Assembly: GCF_025698545.1 (NCBI RefSeq)
Contig: NC_068567.1
Coordinates: forward strand, 3,410,001 to 3,474,000
Source: Gossypium raimondii
Lineage: Eukaryota; Streptophyta; Magnoliopsida; Malvales; Malvaceae
Direction of reading: 5' to 3'
DNA length: 64,000 nt
In this document: one piece after another, positions 1-11,500 of the stretch
Numbering within the stretch: position 1 is the stretch's first letter
How the letters are laid out: the number at the start of each line of letters is the position of its first letter
Notes under the pieces: generated by a model
What the model was told of the DNA's origin: nothing
What the model saw: only the letters and a program-made list of their open reading frames with translations
The model's database searches: none
Program-made: the position numbers and the translations under genes

Positions 1-551
1 TTTAAACCCAAGGTTGTTGGCAAAGCGAATTTCACCCGAAACCCCATCCAATGTGGTGAGAACCACCCTGGCTTTCCTCCACTCTTCGGTGGGATCATTG
101 CAATCTGATCTGGGACTCTTCACTAGCATTACATCACAATCTGATTCTTCATAATCGCCCGTCACTTGGATTTTATAGTTTCCTTTATCACCGGCCGTTA
201 TTTCTGGACTTTGATAAGTGATCTTTTCGTCGGTACGATTCCTACATTCTAACCTCACCGTTGCACCTGCCAATTATATAAATAGTAAATATATTTAAAA
301 ATTTTTGTCGACCTAATTATTTCGTTTAAAATTAAAACATTAGATCGTATACCGGGAATAGGTTCGCTGATAGATGTCTCAAATTCAACACGACAAGTGT
401 CGCAATAAACATGACCTAAGACCTCGAATCTCATTTGTTGATTGGATGATGGAGCTGGAGCTGGAGCTGAAGCTGAAGCATAGGCAAAGCTGAGTGAGGA
501 GAAAATGCAAATAAATAAGGAAAGAAGGGAGATCACAGAAGCTTTTGCCAT
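1..551 (-). CDS. Pollen Ole e 1-like / extensin-family secreted protein, 5' part (partial at window edge)
   Basis: Two exons are visible on the minus strand: 551-353 and 266-1, with an 86-bp GT-AG intron at 352-267. Joining the exons keeps the frame (PIPG|ATVRLECRNR). The protein starts MAKASVISLLSLF with a clear signal peptide of about 25 residues, then a short Ala-Pro stretch. The conserved Ole e 1 start follows (FEVLGHVYCDTCRVEF), with the typical pattern of spaced cysteines (YCDTC, LEC, SDCDV, SDCN). The family is secreted, often to the cell wall or pollen; the exact role of this member is unknown. The reading frame is open to base 1, so the C-terminus lies outside the window. Start chosen as the only Met before the signal peptide. 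Confidence 0.88.
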
Positions 552-825
552 TTCTTTCTCTTTCTTTCTATAAACCTTTTGTTCTTTCTTAACTTATCAA
601 AGCTGGTTAAAAATGGTAAATTTATAGAGAGGGATTTACTTAGTTTGGGCTAGGGTTGTTATTCAACTTCTCTATTTTTAGGGACTTGGTTGGTTGCTGT
701 TAGGAGGGAGACTCGCTGCCTTCTCATTCTTAATTATTTCTTAATAATTGATTAAATAAAGAGATGGTTTCGCATAAATTATTGATTAAAAAAAGAAGAA
801 GCTAAACTTATAATTATTAAAAGGG
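552..825. other. Upstream region of the Ole e 1-like gene
   Basis: AT-rich DNA directly 5' of the minus-strand Ole e 1-like gene, presumably its promoter and 5' UTR. I see no open frame or repeat I can name. Confidence 0.4.
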
Positions 826-1160
826 ATAAATCTCAAAATTATACATGAATTTTAATTTAATTAATGTGCAGTTGATACATGAACTTTAATTTGGTGCAAT
901 TATACACGCAAAACTCTAATTGTGGTTCAAACATATACTCGAAACGTTAATTTTAATTTAACCATACACATTTAAAGAAATAAACACATTAATTTATTTT
1001 TATATTGGGTAAATATAATTATTTAAGTATGCAATATATAAATATAAAATGATGCTACATTAATAATTGTATCAATAATTTACAAGAATTGGATCAATTA
1101 AATTTTCATGTATACAATGACACATTAAGCCATAGTTCATGTATAGTTTTGAGATTTATT
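826..1160. mobile_element. MITE-like element with ~25-bp terminal inverted repeats
   Basis: The left end (826-849, ATAAATCTCAAAATTATAC...) and right end (1136-1160) are inverted copies that differ at only one or two positions. The 335-bp interior is AT-rich and non-coding. No target-site duplication could be fixed with certainty, so the superfamily is left open. Confidence 0.6.
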
Positions 1161-1648
1161 TATAATTGAAAAACCAACAATAAAAAAGGATAAATCCCAA
1201 AAGAATAAAAAAACTTACCAATCTAAATTTTGTTCAATAAATCCAAATCTAGAACTAAAATCAATGCTGAAATCAAATCTTTCACCATTTTCAAAAGATC
1301 GAAATAAAACAAGTTAATCAGATAATTATAATTAATTATGAATTAAAATTAAAGCTAATCTAGACATAAAGTATTTTCTTACAACCCTTCCATCTTATGT
1401 CTAAAAGCTCGAAGAATAAATATGATCTTCGAATAAAATAATAATAATCTCACAATTTATAAATTTATAAATTTATTGCACTTATCATTAAAAACCTTAG
1501 GGCAACCGAGTGGTCGATTTTTTGAATTTAAGCCAAATTCTTTGAGAAGATTTTCTTGGCCCACAATCTTTACGTTTTCGTGCTAGAAAAGCAAGTAAGG
1601 TTGATCTTTGGGGTGTTTTTATGCATTAGGTCAAATATTGCCTTTTTA

Positions 1649-2207
1649 AGGGTGTAAATCAACACAACTTTCGATGAATTATTTGTAAACTGTTTGTATA
1701 ACATTCGTTTATATCTGTTTACTAAGTTATAAATAAGCATAAACCAATTTTTTATGTTCGTTTAATAAAAGAACGAACACGAATAGAGGTGTGTTCGGTT
1801 TGTTTATATTTACGAACAAGCTTGTTTATTGGCTCGTTTATAAGCTCGCTTATTGACTCGTTTATTTATTAATAATATTTTCTTATAAAAATATTAAAAT
1901 AATATTTGGGCATGTATGTATTTATTGTTTGTTTGTTTATTACTCATTAACATTATTCGTAAATATGTTCAATCATATGTTTATGAATATGTTCGTTTAA
2001 TGTTCGTGAACATGTTCGATTAAGTTAAATGAATATGTTCGTGAACATAAAACAAACGATCATGAACACACATAATTTTAAATAAACGACAATGAACAAA
2101 AAAATTGAAATTTTTGCGAACACAAACTGAACACGAACAAACTTAAAAATAAACAAACGAGCATGGACATATGCTTATTTGTTTAAACTCAAATTATTTA
2201 CAGCCCT
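1649..2207. mobile_element. hAT-like MITE rich in GTTCG/CGAAC words
   Basis: The segment starts AGGGTGTAAATC and ends ATTTACAGCCCT, which are imperfect inverted copies. Inside are many inverted GTTCGTTTAT/GAACATGTTCG words, so the strand could fold extensively. This is the pattern of common plant hAT MITEs. A convincing 8-bp target duplication was not found, so borders are approximate. Confidence 0.55.
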
Positions 2208-2406
2208 ACCCCTTCTACGATTGTTTTTATTTATTTATTAATTTTTATTTCTTTCGTTTGGCTATCAACTTATTTTTCTTCCCAAAGAATGAGATTCTGA
2301 GAACAAATAGAGGAAACAATAAATTTCACCTCAAGATTTTGAAGAAAAAATCGAGAATCATCGCTTTGATAATGTGTTATAAAATAAATAAATAATAACG
2401 AAAATA

Positions 2407-5141
2407 AAGAATGTAACACCCCTTACCCGTATTCGATGCCGGAATAGGGTACGAGGTATTACCAGAACACACACACTTATAACCATATTAAATCGAGTTG
2501 TAAAATTTCATCTAAGCTAAAACTTTTAAATTGTTATTCTTAATTCGCTAATTAGGGCTTACGTAGCCCAATATACTCACAATCTTTCATTTCCTCGTCG
2601 TATGAATTTAAAAATTTCCATTTACTTATTGAATTCATCACGAATACCTGAATTGATCTGTATCATTACATATTCCCATGTCGTCACATTTTCCTATTTA
2701 ACTATTGTAATATATCAATTATTCAATATCTTATAAGCTAAGTGTCACATATACTTTATCCATTCATCTCCCATACAACTATCAATATTAGCTACAAAGA
2801 TAGAACAAATTTTCTCATTCGATGTTAAATAAAAACATATTACTTCATTACCAACTACCCTTACTAAATATACACCTTAAATTAGCCCAAGTGTTTAACT
2901 ATTCACCCATGACATAAATATATTTTATCTATTATTGCGAATATAAATGTGCTACCCAAATCATAATTCACCTCACATAGTAACTAAGTTAATTTTTATC
3001 ATTTGTCAAATAAATTACAAAACAAATTATATAACAAAATATAGATACATTTTAAACCTCACCAATAAACAAATTCTTATGGCATTAAATAATTATCACG
3101 CATCAAAGACAAACGTATTTGATATTTCCATCACATAAACCGGATTAATCAGTGCAACCTCAATAATGTAATCATCCTTTTAACTTACCTAACCAAGCCA
3201 AATTATACCATCATCTCACACATAGAATGACCCACCTATCATACTTCTCAATTATGTCACTTAATAGACCAAATATACCTAACCTTTATCATCATGATCA
3301 ATCCACAACCAAAATACATCCATATATCTAAATTACCACACACATATATATATACCATACACACATACTATAAAACTTTATTTTCCCCATGAGCTTAAAC
3401 CATGACCAATAATGCACAAATATAAGTATCATTTCTATTTCATCGTTTATCAATTATAATCGAACATATGACCAATTATAGACAAATCATTCATATATTC
3501 TCCAATTTTCCTCCTCCTCCTCTCCATTCCACATCCTTAATGTGTATAATACATTTAAGCAACATTTTCCATACTATCACTATTTTCCTGTATGTAAATT
3601 CAAGCTGTCTATCTGAGTCAGAGTCACTAATTTATTTATATCTCGAGCTACAGAGCTCCAAATTAATATCCATAAATTTTTCCTGAAACTAGACTCACAT
3701 ATCTTCTTACCATAAAATTTTCAAAATTTTTGGTGTATCCAATAAGTAAAGTTTATTCTTTAAAGTTTCCCCTGTTGCACTGCTCGACAGTTCTGACCTC
3801 TCTTCACTAAAAATTGATTATCTCATTGTACAGAATTCAAATGGTATTCCTGTTTATTTCTCATGAAAATAGACTCAAGTAGGATTCTAAAAATATAAGG
3901 TTTAACCCATAATTAATTTTGTACAATTTTTAATGATTTTCCAAAATCAGAACAGTGGATTCCGAAATTATTCTGACTCTGTCTCACAAAATTTATTATA
4001 TCTCATGATTTACAACTCCATTGCTTACACCGTTTCTTCTATGAGAAACTAGACTCGATAAGCTTTAATTTCATATATTACTCATCTTCTAATTCAATTC
4101 CCACGATTTTTGGTGATTTTATCAAATTTGGCACACTGCTGCTGCCCAAAACTGTTTTAGTGCAACATTTTGATTACCATTTTGACCCTAAACTTTTAAC
4201 ACATGACAATTTCATCCTTAGGCTCAGAAAATGAAATTCTTGCAAATTAAATCCTTGATCCAAGCCTAATAATTCTCATACATATTAATAACAGCCCATG
4301 GATACCATGAAATTTTAGAATTTTCCCACAGTTTTAATACTTTTCAACTTAATCCCTAAAACATATTTTCATCCAAAATTCTTTAATAAAACACCTTTAA
4401 ACATTCATTAACATATCAATTTCATCATCAAATAACAAAAATAATATGAAATTATCAATGGTATCTTTCTAAACTTTCAACAAAATGAGAAACTAGTAGA
4501 ATACTAGGTTGGACCTAATTGTAAAAGTCTAAAAATATAAAAATTTTAATGAAAAAGTAAGAATTTCACTTACTTGAAGCTAAAATATGGAAGACCAGCT
4601 CTAAACCCTCTTCCATGGCTGTTTCCCACCGAAATTTCAAGAAGAAATGGTCTTGAAATCCTTAAAATAAACTTTGGCCTTGTCCTTAAATACATAAAAA
4701 TCTTTGATTTTTTTAACAGTATGCCGCCTCTGCCACTTAAGTTGGTCCATTTGCTTCCTTAGTCCTTTCTTATTTAATTTCTAAGCTATTTAATCACTTT
4801 AGCAAGTTTTGCATCTTTTCAATTTAGTCCTTTTTAATTAATTGACTGCTGAAACGTTAAAATTTTCTGACGAAACTTTAACACTACCATATTGACACTC
4901 TGTAAATATTTATAAAAATATTTTCGGCTCGATTTATAACATCGAGGTCTCGATACCTCTTTTCCTCAATTTCTTAACTTAATAAATTTTTATAAAACAC
5001 AAATTACTAATTCAAAAATCTCTTAAAAATCATATTTGACCCGTAATTATTAAATAATAAAATTTATGAGCTTATTTTCTGAATTTGGTGGTCTCGTACC
5101 ACTGTTTTCAATATTTCTAAAAATCGGGCTATTACAAAGAA
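2407..5141. mobile_element. Solo LTR of a long-LTR retrotransposon with perfect 5-bp TSD
   Basis: A 2,725-bp segment (2412-5136) begins TGTAACACCCC and ends GGGCTATTACA, so it has the TG...CA ends of an LTR. It is flanked on both sides by AAGAA (2407-2411 and 5137-5141). No gag or pol is present and no second LTR copy lies nearby, so this is a solo LTR left by LTR-LTR recombination. The length and the TGTAACACCCC start resemble long-LTR Ty3/gypsy elements of cotton; that family assignment is from memory. Confidence 0.85.
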
Positions 5142-5538
5142 CCAAAGAAATAGATGAATCAAGAGAACTATAAATTTTACTATCAATACGATACTTACTA
5201 TGCTTCCTAAAGTCTATATTTATGAAAATAAAAATGTAAATGAAATAAAAGTTTATTCCTAATAAACATTATAGTCCTAAAATACGTCAAACTTTTTATT
5301 CTAATAGACATCCAATTCTATAACAATAAAACATTTATAACAACATATTTATTTTTCATACGATATACACTACATAATATATAAAATTAAAAATAAGTCA
5401 AATTATGAAACTTGAGTTAAACTCGTATATTTTAGATAAGTGCAATTTTCCATCAAAACCTATATTTGGGCCTAAATCTCTCAAATATAGAACAAACTTT
5501 AGTTTTGGACGATAAGACCCTTAAACATGTTCATAATA
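5142..5538. other. Intergenic AT-rich DNA
   Basis: Spacer between the solo LTR and the next inverted-repeat element. No gene, tandem repeat or clear mobile element seen. Confidence 0.4.
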
Positions 5539-6459
5539 GGTTAATATGTAGTTTATCACTAAATTTGTTCAAAAGTACTTAGTCGATACTTAAATATTTT
5601 CTTACCTACTTAGTGCCAGAACTTATATTCTGTCACTCAAGTTGGTACATCCGCACTAACACCATTAGTTTGTGTTGATGTAATACTATTAGTCAATTCG
5701 GTGGTGAAACGTGGCAATCTCTCACTACATCATGTCATATAAATTAAAAAATTTTAAAAATATATAAAAAGCCTATAATATTTTTAAAAAATATAGAAAT
5801 TTATGATATATAATATATAAATCAATAAAAATTTTAAAATTTAAAATTGTAAAATATATAAAAGAATTAAATATTTATAATGTATATAAATATATAAAAC
5901 AACTAAAAGCACATTTATAATGAATTTGGATACATGGTTGTCCAAATGCATTTGAATATGAATAACTATCCGTGTAAGTTAATTCTTGATGTGAAAACTT
6001 TTATATATATATATATATATATATATAAATTTATCTATTTTAACATTTTAACACTTTATATATTTTATATTTCGAAACAATAAAATAGTAGTAATAATAA
6101 TATAAATAACCCAATATTTTATAAAAACTAAAACATATAAATTTACTAACAAGTAGAATTTAGACAAATAATTGTCTAGATTCATATATATCTGGACAAC
6201 ATTATGTCTAGTTTCATTCTTGATGTGAAACAAAAATTATACATTTTTTTCTTAATTTATATATTTTTATTTTTTAATTTATGTTCACCACGTGACATGT
6301 CAAGAGGCTGCCACATGTCATCATCAAATTGGTTATCAGTGTCACGTTAGCATGAACTAGCTGTATTAATGTAAAGGTACCAACCTGGTTGATAAATACA
6401 AATTCAAGTACCAACTAAGTACTTTTAGACAAATTTAGAGGGCAAATTACGTATTAACC
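5539..6459. mobile_element. Non-autonomous DNA transposon with long inverted ends
   Basis: The left end (5539 on, GGTTAATATGTAGTTT then AAAAGTACTTAGT) recurs inverted at 6406-6459. The inverted similarity extends tens of bases. A second inverted pair built on the phrase TTCTTGATGTGAAA lies inside, at about 5981 and 6211, around a TA microsatellite. No transposase frame is present. Target duplication not resolved. Confidence 0.55.
6000..6027. repeat. (TA)n microsatellite
   Basis: A run of about 12 TA dinucleotides inside the inverted-repeat element at 5539-6459. Confidence 0.9.
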
Positions 6460-6892
6460 CATTCTTAATCAATCAAGTCACTAAAACAAGAGGATATAAA
6501 TCATAAAATTAGCCCTTAATTTCATCCCATTTTCACTTTATCCTCTTTTTTTTGGATTGTGACTCAAAATCCAGAATTTAATTAAAATTTTTCAAACAAA
6601 AAATTGGTTGAATTATTAAAATTTTAACAACATTAACGTAGGCATGGAAATTTGTATATAATTCATTGTTGACATGAATAATTTTTAAAAAATTTTATGA
6701 ACATTTTTACTAATTTTTATTTATTTTCTAAAATTTTTATGAATTACATGTGAAATGTCAAGTTAGTGTTGTTAAAATTTTAGCAATTCATTCAAAAATT
6801 TTAAGAAATTAATTTGACTAAAATTTGAAGATTGTAGGCCAAAACAATACAAAAGGAAATATGACAAAAGTAATAATAATTACCATTAGAAT

Positions 6893-8093
6893 TATTTAAC
6901 TATTAGTAAATTTCTCTCTTAGCCACCTGACTTAATAAATTTATTTTTTGGTCACTTGTCACTCAACTATTAGTAAATTTTCTTTTTAGTCACCCAATTA
7001 TGAAAAGTTACATTATGGTCATGCAACTATTCAATTTTGTCTTTTTTAGTCACCGGCTAATAGAGGTGCACATGGGTCGGGTCTAGACCTGTCCATGGGC
7101 CGGGCCCGGAAAAAATTTTCGGCCCGACTCTTAGGCCCGGGCCCGGCCCAAAATATGAGCCTAAAATTTTGCCCAGGCCCGGCCCGGGAAAAAAGAATAA
7201 GCCCAAGCCCGGCCCAATTTTTAATAAACACAAAAAAATATTTTAAAAATAAAAAAATAAAAATATTTTTAAAGTATTTTAAAATTAAAAAATAAAATAA
7301 AAAATATATATTTAATATATTCGGGCCGGGCTGGGCCCGGGCCAAAAAAGTTGAGCCCGAGCCCGGTCCATTTTTTAAACGGGCCTCGTTTTTTTGCCCA
7401 AGCCCATATTTCGGGCCTATATTTTTACCCGAACCCTCCCATATTTTGGGCGGGCCGTTGGACCGGGCCGGGCCGCCCGGCCCATGAGCCCCTCTACCGG
7501 CTAATAGGGGTAGCTTTTAAAATTGGCATAATAACAATTTTAGTCCTCAACATTTATAAATATGTCAATTCAGTTTTGAATTTAAAAAAAATTAACCCTC
7601 AACATTTTACACATTGTGATATTTGATATTTCTTTTTGCAATTTTACTTTTCTTTGTGACATTGTGGGTTAATTTTAAAAGAATGAGAAAAGATGAAAAT
7701 TACTACATTAGATTTTGAGTGTTTCATTTTTATATATTTCCAATCAAATTTAGTTTATATATGTGTTTTTTAGCTTTTTAGGTGAAGGTTACAAAAAAAA
7801 ATACACAATATATAAATGTTGAAGGTTAGATTTTTAGAATCAAAACTAAATTTACACAATATGTAAATATTATGGGTTAAAGTTGCTATTATACCAAATT
7901 TAAAAGCTATTACCATTAGCTAGTTGGTGACAGAAAAGACAAAATTGAATACTTGGATGACTAGTAACTTTTCATAATTAGGTGACCAAAAAAGAAATTT
8001 ACTAATAGTTGAGTGACCATTTTATAATTTTTCATAGTTAGGTAGCCAAAAAGGAAAATTACTAATAGTTGCGTGACTATTAGTGTAGTTTTC
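6893..8093. mobile_element. Long-TIR element (MULE-like MITE), split by a nested hAT MITE
   Basis: The left arm (about 6893-7060) and right arm (about 7905-8093) are inverted copies over roughly 170 bp. Each arm is built from a repeated phrase of the type ACTATTAGTAAATTTC...TTTTAGTCAC. A further inverted pair (about 7530-7620 and 7800-7890) lies inside. Long TIRs without coding capacity suggest a Mutator-like MITE. The hAT element at 7061-7496 sits in the distal part of the left arm, so it is younger. Confidence 0.6.
7053..7504. mobile_element. GC-rich hAT MITE (GGCCCGG family), copy 1, perfect 8-bp TSD
   Basis: The element (7061-7496) begins TAGAGGTGCACATGGG and ends CCCATGAGCCCCTCTA, near-perfect inverted ends. 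The 8-bp sequence CCGGCTAA lies directly on both sides (7053-7060, 7497-7504), as expected for hAT transposition. The subterminal parts are rich in GGCCCGG/CCGGGCC, with an AT-rich centre. The GC-rich arms keep open reading frames on both strands that have no protein-family likeness. Related copies: 34521-35128, 47089-47605 and 59414-59904. Confidence 0.9.
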
Positions 8094-8204
8094 CCAAATT
8101 AATTTGAAAAAAAATCCAAAAAAGAAAAAAAACGGAAAATAAATTTCCCACGCTTCAATAATAACAAGAAATAAGAATTCAAAAATAAATAATAATAATA
8201 AACC

Positions 8205-8567
8205 AGCTCTCCTTTCTCTGATCTGATCGGACCTCCCGCCTCCTCTTTCTTGTTTGTTTCAATTTTGTTTTCTGTTTTTCGTTCAATTTTAGCTTCTTCT
8301 TTTTTGTTTTTATTTCGAAATTTTGGAATTCATTTAACTGTTGCAAATAATTTCGTAATCTTTTTTCTTGCTTATTTTTCGAATCTCGTTTTTGTTGATC
8401 TGCTTCGAGGGGGGAGAGAGGCGGGGGATTCTTTGTGGAAGTTTTGTCGCTGAACTTGAGAATTAATTGATTTGAGTTTTTTGTAATTACTTTTGTGAAT
8501 TAATGGGGGTTAAAATTGGGGGATAAAATCGTTATATTGAGGAGATTGTGAACGGGGTTTTTGAGGA
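8205..8567 (+). promoter_or_regulatory. Presumed 5' UTR / leader of the BLISTER-like gene
   Basis: A pyrimidine-rich stretch (CTCTCCTTTCTCTGATCTGATC) changes to GC-richer leader sequence before the ATG at 8568. This is typical of plant 5' leaders. The transcription start cannot be placed from sequence alone. Confidence 0.4.
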
Positions 8568-11500
8568 ATGGCGTCGGCTCAGGCCTTGCCTTCTTCACGG
8601 AAACAAGAGCATCTAGAAGCTGGGAAGCGCCGGGTACATCTTTTTGTTCTTAATTTTTTTCCCTTTATCGGTTGATTTGATGGTTTCTTTCTGTTTTGAA
8701 ATATGATTTTCGATCTGGTAAATGATTTGGTTACTTGTTAAAAATTTCAGGCATATATAGTCAGCTATTTAGGATATCGATTTCGGAATAGGACTAGAAT
8801 TGACGGTCTATTTTGGTATTTTCATATATGATCTGTAGTATATTTGCATTTTCTTGCAATGCTTTGGTAGATCATGTCTGGAATTGATGGTATATGGAAT
8901 CAATTATTTTGTTAGATTACACCTTTTGGGAATTTCAATGCTTTTATGCCTTAAATCTTTGCAACTGCCAAAGGTGATGCTGTTGGAGCTAAAAATATGA
9001 CCAATGTTTTTTGGTTTTTCTTCTTAAATTGGATTTGAGAGTTCAATTTTGTCATTACGTGCTATTGTTTGTATTCAAGCTGGAAAAGATGAAGAAGCTT
9101 CACTGCATTTGACACTCTAATAACAGTGATTTTAGATGAAGAGTGTATTTAAGTTGCATAACGATAGCATTGCAGTTTAAGGTTGCCTATATGCGTTTGT
9201 GCCTGAGTGAAGTGTCTTATTTCTACTTCTATTTTGTGATATGTTGAATCTGTTCTGGTTGTTTAGAACTCTTCTTTTGATTCTTTTTAGTAGTCATTCA
9301 TGTTCTACTAACTAGGGCTGGTAAACAAAAAGAACTCCCATTCTAGATTTCTATGTTTTGTCTTTGAATGCTGCGCCTTTTACATAGTTTGAAAAGTTAA
9401 TATCCTCATAAACCGTCCGTTTATTGGATTTTGTATAATTTTTACTCTGGATTTATGCTTATGATAAAAGTTTTCAGTTAGATTTTAGCACATAATGGGT
9501 TTTTGAAAATGAACGAATAATTATTTAGAGTATGTTTACCAAGTACTGTTACAATTGATCCCTCCTTTCTTGCAGCTGGAGGAATTCCGTAAGAAAAAAG
9601 CAGCTGAGAAAGCCAAGAAGGCAGCACTTACCTCCCAAACCAATGTTTCTGATGTTAGCTTAAATGAAAAACAGCAATTAGAAACTGAACACGTGCGGGT
9701 TATTGACTCAGGTGGTGCTGCTACATCTGATGGACCCAATCTCTCTTCTGTAAAAATAATTAACAACAATAAAGCAACTGAAGTTAAATCAAACAACAAG
9801 CATGCTTTCCCATCTTCTTTGGCAAATAATTATAATTCGTCCTCTACAGAAGTGCACATACATGCAAAAAGTCAAGAAAATGAGAAATGTGGTGCTTCAT
9901 GGAATGCTGGACGATTGTATAATGATAGCCTACAGGCAGAACATATGAGTAACGACTTTCAAGAACCCAGGTCGAAAGAAGATGATGGCTATTCGAAGGT
10001 TTCTACAGTTTTAAATCCTATTTCTTCTGAAAATTTTGTTAGTAAAATATCTCCACAGAATTCACTGCAAAGCAAGGCCAGTGAAGGCAGCTTGCTAGGT
10101 AGCAGCCATGCCCTATCTTCTTTATATGAAGGTAATGTTGAATATTCATATTGAATATGCTTGTTTTATAAATTATATGACCAGAATTTCTTTTCATTTA
10201 TCTATATTTTCAGCATTTTGTTTTACTGAGGAACTGACACAGCATAGTATGTTCTGTGGCTTAATTGCAGACTCTGCTCAATCTACCTCAGGTGGAAGAG
10301 GGTCTATCCTTGAAGTCGGGCAGAACTTGCAAGGAACTGGAGACTTTAAGGAACCTATGATTTCTGATTTTGGAGAAGGAAAATTCAGTAGTTCATCTGG
10401 TGGTTTTCCAAGTTTGCATGTTCCATCCATACAAACATCTGGATCATCAGAGTTCAGTTTTGATGCCAGAAGTTCCTCAAGCCACACGCCACTGCATTCA
10501 GTTGCAAATGATACTAGTTCTAGGAGATCTCGTCCATCTTTCCTTGATTCTCTCAATGTATCTGGAGCTTCTTCTGGGTCTCTTTTTCAACATAATCAAC
10601 CTACAAAGGAAGTGTTTGCATCCCAGAGTTCACAATTTAACACTAGTAATACGATGGGGTCATCTCCTTTTGAGAGACCATCAACAGAGATTGGAAATGC
10701 GGGAACTTACTCCAAGCTTGGGTTCTCTGATTTTCCTAGCGGTAATGAGTATTCTGGGTATTTTTCAGCTCCTGCTAGTAGTAATGGTGACCTCTCAAAG
10801 CTGATTGTTGCTAATGAGAATATCTTGGAGAAGAAGCATGATTTTTACTCTACCAAACAGAATGAGGATTTTGCTGCTTTGGAGCAGGTAGTCACATTTT
10901 CTATTCTTGAGGTGCCACTGTGTCCAGGTTTCTAATAATTATTGTGTTTTATGGTTCATCCCTTGGGCAAGTTATACTTCTTGTAATATCGAGTTCCTTA
11001 GTAACACAAATAAACATTTTTTGAAGTGTACTTTTTGATGTCTTAGAAATATGCCATTATAAGTATCCATGGTTATATTTAACTCATCTGATGCAATTTG
11101 ACATTCCATAATATATGCAATTTATTACTAGTCTATGTTGTTCTATCCGTAAGAACCATGATATAATGGACGAGTATATTTGTATCCTTAGATCTGTGTC
11201 TTGTGTTTACCATCTTGTCTTTTGGTGTGCATGAGCTGGATCCAGGCTTTGTTCGGTTTGGATATACGAGGCAAGGATAAGGAGACTCTTGAGCATTTTA
11301 GTGATAATGCACTGTTTTGTATTTCAAGCCTAATGCCATGTTGGTTTCTTAAGATAAGCTAATACTAATGGTTGGTCAAGGAACTCGAAGAAGCTGTTGA
11401 AATGAAAACATTGTTGTATGTTTTGAAGCTCCTAATACGCTCACACAGATAATTTGATGTAGAAAACTATAATTTTTCATTTGTTATTTGTCTAACGGTT

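Noticed and set aside
1690-2160. CRISPR-like or satellite array, because GTTCGTTTAT words recur
   Set aside because: The words are irregularly spaced and in both orientations inside one TIR element, in a plant genome.
2171-4762. Several 60-75-codon open frames
   Set aside because: Low-complexity, AT-rich composition inside MITE and LTR sequence, with no family likeness or splice context.
7046-7626. Overlapping open frames rich in Gly/Pro/Arg on both strands
   Set aside because: They arise from the GC-rich ends of the hAT MITE and have no recognisable domain.
10108-10935. Longer open frames in and around BLISTER exon 3, including other frames
   Set aside because: The spliced model with conserved GT-AG sites explains the region; the extra sequence is intron read-through or shadow frames.
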